NCBI GenBank assembly: GCA_026388695.1
Contig: JAPLJH010000027.1
Location: forward strand, 1 to 53,813
Direction: 5' to 3'
Source: Deltaproteobacteria bacterium
GTDB taxonomy: Bacteria; Desulfobacterota; Desulfobulbia; Desulfobulbales; Desulfurivibrionaceae
DNA: 53,813 bases
The notes beneath the pieces are model-generated. The model did no database searches. It saw only the letters and a program-made list of their open reading frames with translations, and was not told the DNA's origin. Shown here piece after piece: positions 40,331-49,308 of the stretch (position 1 is the first letter of the stretch; each line of letters begins with the position of its first letter). Made by a program: the position numbers and the translations under genes.

Positions 40331-42271
40331 ATGAGCGCGTCATCTAAAAACAATATCCATGCCGTGGCCCCGGAAATCGTCCTTGAATTCCTGGCCCACA
40401 CCCTCCCCTTTAACGAACTCGAGGCGGACACGCTGCGAAACCTGGCCTCCAGTTGCATCATCGACTTTTTCCCTAAAGGCACCGTTATCTTCCGGCAGGC
40501 CCAGACCCAAGTCCGGCATTTTTATCTCATCCAGAAGGGCGGGGTCAAAATATATCTCAAAGACGAAGACGGAAGCGTAACCCTCAAAGATTTTCGCGGC
40601 GAAGGAGAATATTTCGGGGCCCTGCCCATTATCCAGGGGACCAACATGGCGAACCTCAACGTGGAGACCGTTGAGGACACCTTCTGCTTCCTCTTTCCAC
40701 GAGAGGCGTTTCTCAACCTCATCCAGTCATGCCCCAAGGTTACACATTATTTTTTGCGCAGCATGTCCGAAAAACTCGTGAAAACCGCATATGCCCAGCT
40801 ACGGCAGCATAAAGTTGCTCCGCGCACCGAAAGCGCTCTGTTTCTTTTCTCGGCCCAGGTGGGCGATATCGTCAAGGGCGCCCCGAAAACCATTGCCGCG
40901 ACGGACAGCGTCCAGATGGCCGCAGCCCGGATGGCAGAGCTGCATATCGGCTCCCTACTGATCCACGACCAGGAAAAAAAGATCGTCGGCATCATCACCG
41001 ACCGGGATCTGCGCACCAAGGTGGTCGCAGCCGGGCTCGACTACCAGGCCCCGGTGCGCCAGATCATGGCGACGCCGCTCAAGACCATCCCCTCCCATCA
41101 GGTGTGTTTTGATGCCATGCTGCAAATGATGCGGCTTTCCATCCACCATTTGGCCGTAGAACAGCAGGGAACCATCATCGGGGTAATCACCACCCACGAC
41201 ATCATGCTTCTTCAGGGCACCTCCCCCCTCTACCTGTTCCGGGAAATCGTGGCACAAAGGACCATCGAAGGGCTGTACCCCCTGGCCAGGAAGGTCCCGG
41301 CGGTCATCCGCACCCTTATTGAGGAAGGGGCCAAGGCCAACAACATCACCCGGATGATCACGGTGCTCAACGACCACATCTTAGAGCGGCTCCTCACCCT
41401 GCTGGTTGAAGAACTCGGCCCCCCGCCCCTGCCCTTCTGCTGGCTGGTCATGGGCAGCGAGGGCCGCAGGGAACAAACCTTCATCACCGATCAGGACAAC
41501 GCCCTACTCTACGCCGATCCAGAAAACCAAGAGCAGGCCGAGCTGGCTGCCGCATATTTTACAACCCTGGGAGAAAAGGCTATCGGGCATCTGGTCGGCT
41601 GCGGTTATCCCCCATGCCCTGGCGAGATCATGGCCTCCAACCAAAAATGGCGCCAGCCGATCACCGGTTGGCGCGGATACTTTGATCGCTGGCTGCACAG
41701 ACCCGAACCGCTTGAGATCATGCATTCCACCATTTTCTTTGACTTCCGGGCCGCATATGGCGATGCGACCCTGGCGGAAGGTCTTCGGCAATACTTGGTG
41801 CGCAATGTGCCGCAGCAGGAAATCTTCCTGCTGCATCTTGCCAAAAATGCCTTGGAGGCGCGACCGCCCCTTTCTTTTTTTCGTAATCTCATCGTAGAAA
41901 AAGACGGAGAACACAAAAACTCCCTCGATCTCAAGACAAAAGGCCTTGTTCCCTTTGTCGATTTTGCCCGGCTCTTTGCCCTAAAACACGGGATTCCCGA
42001 AAACAACACCCTGGGCCGCCTCCAGATTCTCCACGAGGACGGCCATCTTTCCCATGAGCTGTATAGCGAAACCGTAAAGGCCTATGAATTTCTCATGCAG
42101 ATGCGGCTTATCCATCAGTTGCGGATGATTGAGCAACAACAGCCCCCGGACAACCACATCAATCCGGCGGATCTTTCCGAACTCGAAAAACAGACCCTCA
42201 AGGAAGCCTTCGAAGTGGTCCGCCGTTTGCAAAGCCATATTCGGCAGGAATACCGGCTGGGTGAGGGGTAG
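40331..42271 (+). CDS. Cyclic-nucleotide-binding/CBS/DUF294 nucleotidyltransferase-like signalling protein
   Basis: The protein is about 646 aa. In order: a cNMP-binding-like domain (about 15-135: FFPKGTVIFRQAQ, FYLIQKGGVKIYLKDEDG, GEGEYFGALPIIQG), paired CBS domains (about 190-310: AARMAELHIGSLLIHD, IVGIITDRDLRTKVVAAG, GVITTHDIML), a DUF294 nucleotidyltransferase-like domain (about 350-500: MGSEGRREQTFITDQDNALLY with the GS and D-x-D pattern) and DUF294_C. The ATG at 40331 has GAGG five bases upstream. This architecture is found next to DnaQ-like exonuclease and acetate symporter genes in many proteobacteria, and probably regulates uptake. The ligand is unknown. Confidence 0.9.
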   Translation: MSASSKNNIHAVAPEIVLEFLAHTLPFNELEADTLRNLASSCIIDFFPKGTVIFRQAQTQVRHFYLIQKGGVKIYLKDEDGSVTLKDFRGEGEYFGALPIIQGTNMANLNVETVEDTFCFLFPREAFLNLIQSCPKVTHYFLRSMSEKLVKTAYAQLRQHKVAPRTESALFLFSAQVGDIVKGAPKTIAATDSVQMAAARMAELHIGSLLIHDQEKKIVGIITDRDLRTKVVAAGLDYQAPVRQIMATPLKTIPSHQVCFDAMLQMMRLSIHHLAVEQQGTIIGVITTHDIMLLQGTSPLYLFREIVAQRTIEGLYPLARKVPAVIRTLIEEGAKANNITRMITVLNDHILERLLTLLVEELGPPPLPFCWLVMGSEGRREQTFITDQDNALLYADPENQEQAELAAAYFTTLGEKAIGHLVGCGYPPCPGEIMASNQKWRQPITGWRGYFDRWLHRPEPLEIMHSTIFFDFRAAYGDATLAEGLRQYLVRNVPQQEIFLLHLAKNALEARPPLSFFRNLIVEKDGEHKNSLDLKTKGLVPFVDFARLFALKHGIPENNTLGRLQILHEDGHLSHELYSETVKAYEFLMQMRLIHQLRMIEQQQPPDNHINPADLSELEKQTLKEAFEVVRRLQSHIRQEYRLGEG

Positions 42272-42273
42272 CG

Positions 42274-42984
42274 ATGTCTTTCTTTGCCATTTCTGAGCTG
42301 TTCCGGCCTGCCCACCCGGTGTTCGCCGAAAACAAACGCTATTTCAAGGCCCTCGACCAGTTCCAGCCGGTGGAGGAATATGAATTCGTGGTTTTAGATA
42401 CCGAACTGACCGGGCTCCATGAGCGGCATGATGAAATTGTCTCCATCGGCGCGGTACGCATCAAACACCTGCAAATCCTGGCCGGAGAGACCTTTTATGC
42501 CCATGTGAAACCCAAAAAACCGCTGCCCAAAAACAGCACCCTTATCCACCGCATTACCCCACAGCAGCTAGAGGCTGCCCCACCGCTGCACGAGGTGCTT
42601 CCCCACTTCATCGACTATTGCGGCAAAGCCCTCCTGGTCGGACATTTTGTCGATCTGGACATTGCCTTTTTGAACCGCGCTTGCAGGCACCTCTTCGGTT
42701 CCCCCCTACACAATCCCTGCGTTGACACCCTGCGGCTTGCCCAGATCCACCTGGAACGCTTCGGAGTCCCGTATCGAAACAAGATCGACGGCGGCCATTC
42801 ATTCAACCTCACCGAACTCTGCCACCAATACGGGCTGCCTGCCTTTGTTCCCCACGACGCCCTCCAAGATGCCCTGCAAACCGCCTATCTCTTTCTTTTT
42901 CTCATCAAGAAATTCGAGGGAGAAGGGTACCGCACCCTGCGGGAAATCTTCAGAGCAGGACAGGGTTCACGTTGGGCGCTGTAA
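42274..42984 (+). CDS. DnaQ-like 3'-5' exonuclease domain protein
   Basis: This 236-aa DEDDh exonuclease is similar to the DNA polymerase III epsilon subunit. ExoI reads VLDTELTGLHE (Asp42 and Glu44), exoII reads LLVGHFVDLDIAFLNRA, and exoIII reads VPHDALQDALQTAYLF, containing the His and Asp of the DEDDh type. It starts 2 bp after the CBS/DUF294 gene and is almost certainly co-expressed with it. It is not a polymerase subunit here (no clamp motif was seen). The substrate is unknown; in this conserved neighbourhood a role in nucleotide second-messenger turnover or RNA/DNA trimming is only a hypothesis. Confidence 0.85.
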   Translation: MSFFAISELFRPAHPVFAENKRYFKALDQFQPVEEYEFVVLDTELTGLHERHDEIVSIGAVRIKHLQILAGETFYAHVKPKKPLPKNSTLIHRITPQQLEAAPPLHEVLPHFIDYCGKALLVGHFVDLDIAFLNRACRHLFGSPLHNPCVDTLRLAQIHLERFGVPYRNKIDGGHSFNLTELCHQYGLPAFVPHDALQDALQTAYLFLFLIKKFEGEGYRTLREIFRAGQGSRWAL

Positions 42985-43052
42985 ATCCAACACATAACTT
43001 ATTCCTTGCAACAGTTCTTCGTTCCCCGCTGCCGAAAAATACCCAAAAAAAG

Positions 43053-43082
43053 TTGACAGCCACCAATGCCCAGGGTAATTAT
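43053..43082 (+). promoter_or_regulatory. Candidate promoter of DUF485-actP
   Basis: A perfect TTGACA (43053-43058), 18-bp spacer, AATTAT (43077-43082). It lies about 115 bp before the DUF485 gene and would allow transport genes to be expressed apart from the upstream signalling genes. Predicted from consensus only. Confidence 0.4.
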
Positions 43083-43197
43083 ACCTAGTTTCACCACGGC
43101 ATCGCCATGGTACAAAAAAGAATAACATGCCGGAAACATTAAGTTTTCCTGCATCAAACCCATCATCGCTGTCATAAAGCAACCCAAGGAGGCCGCA

Positions 43198-43509
43198 ATG
43201 CAAAAAGACGTCCACAGTCTGCTCGAATCGAGTGAATTCAAATCCCTCGTGGCAAAACGGGCAAAAATCTCCATACTGCTGACGATGCTGCTCTTCGTGT
43301 CCTACTACGGTTTCGTTCTCCTGATCGGCTACAATAAGCCCTTCCTGGCCCAGAAGCTCGACGAAGCAACGGCAACCACCCTGGGTATTCCCATGGCCGT
43401 GGGGGTCATCCTCGCCTCCTGGCTGCTCACCGTGATCTACGTTATCTGGGCCAACGCCATCTACGACCCCGAGGTCAAGAGACTGCGGGCCAAACTGTTC
43501 GGAAAATAA
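43198..43509 (+). CDS. DUF485 (YjcH-like) membrane protein
   Basis: This 103-aa protein has two transmembrane helices (about 24-48: ISILLTMLLFVSYYGFVLLIG, and about 62-86: LGIPMAVGVILASWLLTVIYV) and ends with the DUF485 signature ANAIYDPEVKRLRAKL. It is the standard small partner encoded just before ActP-type acetate symporters (yjcH-actP). Its role is unknown, possibly symporter stability. A TAACCCAAGGAGGCCGCA-type ribosome site (AAGGAGG) precedes the ATG. Confidence 0.9.
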   Translation: MQKDVHSLLESSEFKSLVAKRAKISILLTMLLFVSYYGFVLLIGYNKPFLAQKLDEATATTLGIPMAVGVILASWLLTVIYVIWANAIYDPEVKRLRAKLFGK

Positions 43510-43551
43510 ACACTATTTCCTTCCCTTTACCATCAGCCAAGGAGAGTTCAC

Positions 43552-45129
43552 ATGCCACCAGTAACCGAACAGGCGGCGGGCGCCATCCAGACCACCCTGG
43601 GAACACCCACCCTGCCTGCCATTGTCTTTTTTTTGATCATCGTCGCCATCACCCTGGCGATCACCTATTGGGCCGCCAAGCGCACCAAGACCACCAAAGA
43701 ATTTTACGCCGCCGGCCGCAGCGTCAGCGCCTTTCAAAATGGCCTGGCCTTATCGGGCGATTACATGTCCGCCGCCTCCTTCCTGGGCATCGCTGGTATG
43801 GTGGCCCTCAAGGGCTATGACGGCATGATCTATGCGGTAGGCTGGCTGGTTGGCTGGCCGGCCCTGATGTTCCTCATCGCCGAGCCCCTGCGAAACTTAG
43901 GCAAATTCACCTTTGCCGACGTGGTCGCCTTCCGGCTCAAGCAAACCCCGGTGCGTATTGCCTCTGCCATCGGCGGCATCCTCACCGTGCTTTTCTACAC
44001 CATCGCTCAGATGGTGGGCTCCGGCAGCCTGATCAAGCTGATGTTCGGCATTCCCTACGAGTACGCAGAGATCATGGTGGGCTGCATCATGCTGGCCTAT
44101 GTGCTTTTCGGCGGCATGCTGGCCACCACCTGGGTTCAGATCATCAAAGCAGTTATGCTGCTTTGCGGTGTAACGGTAATGATGTTCATGGTCCTGGCCA
44201 AGTTCAACTTCAACCCCGGCGACCTCTATGCCGCGGTGTCCACCCAGTATGGCCAGGCAGCACTGGAACCGGGCGGCCTCATCACCAGCCCCATCGACGC
44301 GATTTCCCTCGGCCTGGCCCTGATGTTCGGCCTGCTGGGGCTGCCCCACATCCTGCAACGCTTCTTCACCGTACCCGATGCCAAGGCCGCCCGGATCTCC
44401 GTGCTCTTCGCCACCGGCTTCATCGGCTACTTCTACATCATCATCCCCATTGTCGGTTTTGGCGCCGCCGCCCTCATCGGCCGTGAGGTCATCATCAACA
44501 TCGACAAGGGCGGCAACATGGCTGCCCCGCTCCTGGCCGAATTCCTCGGCGGCACCCCCTTCCTGGGCTTCATCGCCGCAGTGGCCTTCGCCACCATTCT
44601 CGCGGTCGTGGCAGGACTCACCCTGGCTGCGGCATCCTCCTTTTCCCATGACATCTATGTGCATGTGATCAAGAAAGGCAATGCCACCGAGCAGGAAGAG
44701 ATGCGGGCCAGCAAAATCGCCACCCTGCTGTTCGGCATAGTCGCGGTTGGGCTGGGCATCCTCTTCAAAGGACAAAACGTCGCCTTCATGGTGGGCCTTG
44801 CCTTTGCCATCGCCTGCAGCGCCAATTTTCCAGCCCTGATCCTGTCGATCTTCTGGAAAAAATTCACCACCGCCGGCGCGGTCTGGGCCATCCTAACTGG
44901 CGCTTTCCTGGCCGTGGGCCTCATCATCATCAGCCCCACGGTCTGGGTGGATGTTTTTAAAAATCCCAAAGGCTCCGAGCTGTTTGCCCTGAAGAACCCA
45001 GCCATTGTCTCCATGACCGCCTCTTTCCTGGTCGGCTACATTGTTTCCCTCCTGACCAAGGATGAAACCGCCGCACAGAAATTCGAGGACGAAAAACTTC
45101 GGACCTATCTCGGCGTCGGCTCCGAATAA
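43552..45129 (+). CDS. actP: Cation/acetate symporter ActP-like (SSS family)
   Basis: This 525-aa sodium:solute symporter has about 13 transmembrane helices. The blocks AAGRSVSAFQNGLALSGDYMSAASFLG near 60, GKFTFADVVAFRL, GLLGLPHILQRFFTVPDAKAARIS near 265-288 and AAASSFSHDIYVHVIKKG near 365 are typical of ActP, a short-chain carboxylate importer (acetate, glycolate). The C-terminal cytosolic tail is short. It is in operon with DUF485, and the upstream CBS/DUF294 and DnaQ-like genes complete a conserved cluster. Acetate as substrate follows family knowledge. A terminator follows at 45169. Confidence 0.92.
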   Translation: MPPVTEQAAGAIQTTLGTPTLPAIVFFLIIVAITLAITYWAAKRTKTTKEFYAAGRSVSAFQNGLALSGDYMSAASFLGIAGMVALKGYDGMIYAVGWLVGWPALMFLIAEPLRNLGKFTFADVVAFRLKQTPVRIASAIGGILTVLFYTIAQMVGSGSLIKLMFGIPYEYAEIMVGCIMLAYVLFGGMLATTWVQIIKAVMLLCGVTVMMFMVLAKFNFNPGDLYAAVSTQYGQAALEPGGLITSPIDAISLGLALMFGLLGLPHILQRFFTVPDAKAARISVLFATGFIGYFYIIIPIVGFGAAALIGREVIINIDKGGNMAAPLLAEFLGGTPFLGFIAAVAFATILAVVAGLTLAAASSFSHDIYVHVIKKGNATEQEEMRASKIATLLFGIVAVGLGILFKGQNVAFMVGLAFAIACSANFPALILSIFWKKFTTAGAVWAILTGAFLAVGLIIISPTVWVDVFKNPKGSELFALKNPAIVSMTASFLVGYIVSLLTKDETAAQKFEDEKLRTYLGVGSE

Positions 45130-45168
45130 TTTCCCGGACACCGGTTCCCGGCTTTTTCCGCATTATCC

Positions 45169-45204
45169 AAAAACGCGCAGGGCTTTCAGGCTCTGCGCGT
45201 TTTT
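45169..45204 (+). terminator. Intrinsic terminator after actP
   Basis: ACGCGCAGGGC (45173-45183) and GCTCTGCGCGT (45190-45200) form an 11-bp stem with one G-U pair and a 6-nt loop, preceded by five A and followed by TTTT. It lies 40 bp after the actP stop and separates it from pilR. Confidence 0.85.
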
Positions 45205-45285
45205 GTTGTTTCAGGGGGGATATTTTCTGTTAAGATAAATCCGATTGCATCCTCAGAAAATCACCTCCAGCCCTGAGCACACACC

Positions 45286-46662
45286 ATGGCCGAAAAAGCC
45301 GAGATACTTGTTGTTGACGATGAACCCAGCATGCGGGAGTTTCTCGCAATCCTCCTGGACAAAAACGGGTATGCAACCCGTGCCGCCGCAAGCGGCGCCG
45401 AAGCTCTCTCCCTTCTGAAACAGCGTCATTTTGATCTGATCATCTCGGACATCCGCATGCCGGATCTCAGCGGCCTCGCCCTCCTTGAAAACATCAAAGA
45501 TCAGGACCTCTCCATCCCGGTGGTGCTGATCACCGCATATGCCTCGCCGGAAGATGCGGTGCTGGCCATGAAAAACGGCGCCTACGACTATGTGACCAAG
45601 CCCTTCAAGGTGGATGACATTCTCTCGGTCATCACGGCAGCTCTAGGAAGCAGACAAGAAAAGACCCCGGACAAGGACCGTGATTCTTTTGCGGGCATCA
45701 TCGGCAACAGCCCGGAGATGCTCAAGATTTACGACCTCATCCAACGTATCGGCCCTACCCAGGCCAATATCCTCATCTATGGCGAATCCGGGACCGGCAA
45801 GGAACTGGTGGCGCAGGCCATTCACCAGCACAGCAAGGTCGCGGCAAACGCCTTTGTTCCCATCACCTGCAGCGCCATCCCGGAAAATCTCATCGAGTCC
45901 GAACTCTTCGGCCACGCCAAGGGCTCGTTCACCGGGGCAATTGCCAACAAGACCGGGCTGTTCGAGCTGGCCAACAACGGCAGCGCCTTTTTGGACGAAA
46001 TCGGCGAACTCTCCCCGCTTATCCAGACCAAACTCCTGCGGGTTTTGCAGGAGCGGGAGTTCAAAAAAGTAGGCGGCACGGAAACCATCAAAGTCAAGGT
46101 CCGGATCATTTCCGCCACCAACAAGAACCTGGAAGAGGAGGTCCTGGCCGGCCGCTTCCGAGAGGATCTTTTTTACCGTCTGGCCGTAGTTCCCATCCGC
46201 ATGCCGCCGCTCCGCGAACGCAAGGGGGATGTGCCGCTTCTGGTCGACCATTTCCTGAAGAAATATTCCGCCCTGTTCGGCAAGGAAGTGCAGCAGATCT
46301 CCTCCTATGCCCTGAAGGTCTTGATGGACTATGATTTCCCAGGCAATGTCCGCGAGCTGGAAAATATCGTCGAACGCGGGGTTGCCCTGGAATCCTCCAA
46401 CATCATCCTGCCGGAAAGCCTCACCCTGTCGGGACACCGGCCCGGCCGCGCCCTTGCCTCGGATCAGCCTCGCGAGACCGGCTCAGAATCAATGGATGAA
46501 ATCGCCTTTGACCTCGGGCTTGAACAGTACATCACCGATATTGAAAAGAGGCTGATCCAAACGGCTCTGAACAGGACAAAAAATTCCAGAATGAAGGCGG
46601 CGGATCTCCTAAAAATGAGCTTCCGCTCCTTCCGTTACAAGGCGAAAAAATATAACATCTAG
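45286..46662 (+). CDS. pilR: Sigma-54-dependent response regulator PilR
   Basis: This 458-aa NtrC-family regulator has a receiver (about 5-120; DDE at 11-13, phosphoacceptor Asp in ISDIRMP near 55, TAYAS, KPF), an AAA+ sigma-54 activator domain (about 140-375) with GESGTGKE (Walker A), the sigma-54 contact loop reading GSFTGA rather than GAFTGA, and FLDEIGEL (Walker B). A short Fis-type DNA-binding end contains KAADLLKMSFRSFRYKAKK. The C-terminal half resembles PilR, which switches on pilin genes with PilS. It precedes pilS, the reverse of the usual order. No pilin gene is in the window. Confidence 0.9.
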   Translation: MAEKAEILVVDDEPSMREFLAILLDKNGYATRAAASGAEALSLLKQRHFDLIISDIRMPDLSGLALLENIKDQDLSIPVVLITAYASPEDAVLAMKNGAYDYVTKPFKVDDILSVITAALGSRQEKTPDKDRDSFAGIIGNSPEMLKIYDLIQRIGPTQANILIYGESGTGKELVAQAIHQHSKVAANAFVPITCSAIPENLIESELFGHAKGSFTGAIANKTGLFELANNGSAFLDEIGELSPLIQTKLLRVLQEREFKKVGGTETIKVKVRIISATNKNLEEEVLAGRFREDLFYRLAVVPIRMPPLRERKGDVPLLVDHFLKKYSALFGKEVQQISSYALKVLMDYDFPGNVRELENIVERGVALESSNIILPESLTLSGHRPGRALASDQPRETGSESMDEIAFDLGLEQYITDIEKRLIQTALNRTKNSRMKAADLLKMSFRSFRYKAKKYNI

Positions 46663-46739
46663 ACTTGTCCCGGAAAGCCCTTATCCAGCCAAACTGGAAA
46701 CAGACCCCTTTTCCAACATCCAAGCTTTCAAAAGGCCAC

Positions 46740-48413
46740 ATGAGACTTTCCGCCCTCTGCCCGCATACCGGCTCGCCAGCCGCCAATGATCATCTCAAGA
46801 AACAGATCCAGTGGCTGCTGTTTTTACGGGTGCTTTTTCTCTCCCTGATGCTGGGAATCAGCGTTCTGCTCCAGGCAAAGACGCCTTCCATTTTTCTTCC
46901 GCCCCTGCACTATCTGGCCTATTTCATCGCCGGACTCTACCTGTTCACCATCCTCTCCGCCCTGGCTCTCAGGATGATCCAGTGCTATTCACGGTTTGGC
47001 TACCTACAAATCACCCTTGACACCCTCTTGGTGACGCTTCTGGTTTTTTCCACCGGCGGCAGCCAGTCTGTTTTCACGGTGGTGTATTTTTTCCCCATCG
47101 TCATGGGGGCCTTCATGCTTTTCCGACGGGGGAGCCTGCTCTTTGCCGCATTGAGTACCCTGCTGTTCGGCTCCCTGCTCCTGGTCGAGTATGGAGGATA
47201 TGCGTCCAGCTTTATCCAGACCTCCCAAAGTCAGCTGACCAACCTCCAGATGCCTCTCCACTATTTCACCATTTACAGCCTCACTTTTTTCCTGGTTGCC
47301 ATCCTCAGCTCCATGCTCTCGACCCGACTCCAGAAGACAGAGGCAGAGCTGTTCCAAACCGCAAGCGACTATGGTCGGCTTTCCTTTCTGTACAAACAGA
47401 TCTTTGATGACATCAATACCGGCATTATCACCGTTGACGCCGACAACCGGGTAACATCCTTCAACCGTGCGGCAGAACTCATAACAGGTTACAGCCCAGG
47501 TGAGATTCTCGGCCAGGACCTTTCCCGTACGTTTCCCGGCATGGAGACGCCTCTGCTCCACGATGAGCGACGGCACATGGCCGTCATCCCTCGCAAAAGC
47601 GGGGAAACGATCCCGGTAGGATATTCCTGTTCCCGGCTCAATGCCCAGGATGACAACGAAAACGGCTATGTCTATACCTTGCAGGATCTCAGTCAGATAA
47701 AAAGGATGGAGGCCCAAGTGCAGCAAGCCGAAAAAATGGCGACCATCGGCGAGATGGCCGCAGGCATTGCCCATGAGCTCAGAAATCCCCTGGCCGCGAT
47801 CTCAGGGGCCGTGCAGCTGCTGGACAAGGAAACCTGGGATTCCGTCAACAAACGGTTGTTTGGTATCATCATGCGGGAATCAGACCGGCTTGATGCAACA
47901 ATTCATGATTTTCTTCTCTTCTCCAAACCGATCAATCCGGAGAAAAAATGGTTTTCCTTGCTGGCTTTGGCGCGGGAGGCCGTGGAAACCCTTAGGCAAG
48001 ATCCAGACTGGAGCCCTAGCCTGGCCATTGACTTGGAAATTCCACCCGACCTTAACTGTTGGGCAGACCCACAGTTGATCAGGCAGGTGCTTCTCAACCT
48101 GATTACAAACAGCGCCAATGCCTGCCGGAATATTGAAAAGGGAAGGATACGACTCCGGGCTGAGGAAACCACCGCCTGGGACAAGGAAACACCCGAAGCG
48201 GTAATTATTTTGGAGATCGCGGACAACGGCCACGGCATCCCGGAAGGTATCCAGGAAAAAATTTATGAGCCTTTTTTTACAACCCGGGAAACAGGCACGG
48301 GGCTAGGCCTGGCCATTGTCCGCCAGATCGTGCACAGCCATGGCGGCAATATTTCCCTGCGTGATTATCAGCCACAAGGCACGCTTTTCTCCGTCAGCCT
48401 GCCTCTGCCGTGA
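46740..48413 (+). CDS. pilS: Sensor histidine kinase PilS
   Basis: The protein is about 557 aa from the ATG at 46740 (AAGG five bases upstream). It has six transmembrane helices (about 25-200: LLFLRVLFLSLMLGISVLL and others), a PAS domain (about 225-330, GIITVDADNRVTSFNRAAELITGYS), the HisKA domain with GIAHELRNPLAAISGAVQLL (phospho-His near 345) and an ATPase domain with NLITNSANACRN, ADNGHGIPEG and GTGLGLAIVRQI. Multi-helix membrane input with no periplasmic sensor domain fits PilS, which senses pilin in the inner membrane. It is encoded right after pilR and ends 52 bp before the convergent cytochrome b gene. Confidence 0.9.
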   Translation: MRLSALCPHTGSPAANDHLKKQIQWLLFLRVLFLSLMLGISVLLQAKTPSIFLPPLHYLAYFIAGLYLFTILSALALRMIQCYSRFGYLQITLDTLLVTLLVFSTGGSQSVFTVVYFFPIVMGAFMLFRRGSLLFAALSTLLFGSLLLVEYGGYASSFIQTSQSQLTNLQMPLHYFTIYSLTFFLVAILSSMLSTRLQKTEAELFQTASDYGRLSFLYKQIFDDINTGIITVDADNRVTSFNRAAELITGYSPGEILGQDLSRTFPGMETPLLHDERRHMAVIPRKSGETIPVGYSCSRLNAQDDNENGYVYTLQDLSQIKRMEAQVQQAEKMATIGEMAAGIAHELRNPLAAISGAVQLLDKETWDSVNKRLFGIIMRESDRLDATIHDFLLFSKPINPEKKWFSLLALAREAVETLRQDPDWSPSLAIDLEIPPDLNCWADPQLIRQVLLNLITNSANACRNIEKGRIRLRAEETTAWDKETPEAVIILEIADNGHGIPEGIQEKIYEPFFTTRETGTGLGLAIVRQIVHSHGGNISLRDYQPQGTLFSVSLPLP

Positions 48414-48464
48414 AGAAAAACATCCTTCTGCCCTGCATTCTCCACTTTTCCATCTGCACTTTCT

Positions 48465-49304
48465 CTATCGCAGCGCGGCAATTATGGAAAGGATGAGATA
48501 AACGATGAGCCAAGCCGCCATGAATAGCAATGATCGCCGCCGTCCTGGGGTCTCGGTGCCCACGCAGACCAGGGCGACAACCACGGTACTCGGGAAGATC
48601 ACCCCGGCCCAAAAAGGCTGAATGTAACGCAACAGCTCCTGCAAACCGAGCAGAAACCAGGGCCCCTGGATATGGAACAGTCCGAGACGGCTCGGCTCCA
48701 TAGGCGCGGCCAGACAAAGACTGAACCCAACCGTGGTGAACAGCAGCAGACTATGCTGGCCAAAGCCAACCCGATAGCGGCGCAGATGATCCCAGCAACA
48801 AACCCCCCAGACGAGTCCGAGACCGATGAGATGATTGGCATAAACCCGCTTCATGCCCTCGGCCTCGATGGAAAAAAGCAACGAGTTCAGCGCCGCTCCC
48901 AGGTAAGGAATGGACAGAGTGATATTTTCGGCAATAACGCCCGCCGCCTCACCGGTTGCATCCGCCCGCAAAACATAGCCGGTGAAGAGCAACAACAACG
49001 CGGCAGGGACAGAACCGAGCAGCAGGAGCCATTTACCGAAGCGCAGCTGCTGCTCGGCCTTTGCCAGAATAACCGCCGCTAGATGGCACAAAGAAAAGAG
49101 GAAGAACAACTGACTGGAATAGAAATGACAGGACCTAAAGAATTGGCCGTACGGTGCCAGTAAATCAAGGGAGCTTGCGGAAAAGAACGGAGTTGCGGGG
49201 TCGTACTGGAGGGCGACCACCATCCCGGATAAAACTGAGAGATAGAGCGAGACCAGACTCAGCCCTCCCCATTTCGTATCGATGATAAGCGCGCGGATGC
49301 TCAT
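48465..49304 (-). CDS. Cytochrome b (b6-type) membrane subunit
   Basis: The protein is about 279 aa with about seven hydrophobic helices. Two pairs of haem-ligand histidines are visible: His60 and His74, 14 apart, in FRSCHFYSSQLF and SLCHLAAV; and His158 and His173, 15 apart, in ANHLIGLGL and WDHLRRYR. The 15-residue spacing in the second pair is the cytochrome b6 pattern (bc1 has 14). It lacks the extended bc1 C-terminal helices, and its last part is divergent. With the adjacent Rieske gene it forms a menaquinol-oxidising complex. A TTG at 49322 with a better ribosome site is an alternative start. Confidence 0.85.
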   Translation of the reverse strand: MSIRALIIDTKWGGLSLVSLYLSVLSGMVVALQYDPATPFFSASSLDLLAPYGQFFRSCHFYSSQLFFLFSLCHLAAVILAKAEQQLRFGKWLLLLGSVPAALLLLFTGYVLRADATGEAAGVIAENITLSIPYLGAALNSLLFSIEAEGMKRVYANHLIGLGLVWGVCCWDHLRRYRVGFGQHSLLLFTTVGFSLCLAAPMEPSRLGLFHIQGPWFLLGLQELLRYIQPFWAGVIFPSTVVVALVCVGTETPGRRRSLLFMAAWLIVYLILSIIAALR

Positions 49305-49308
49305 CCCC

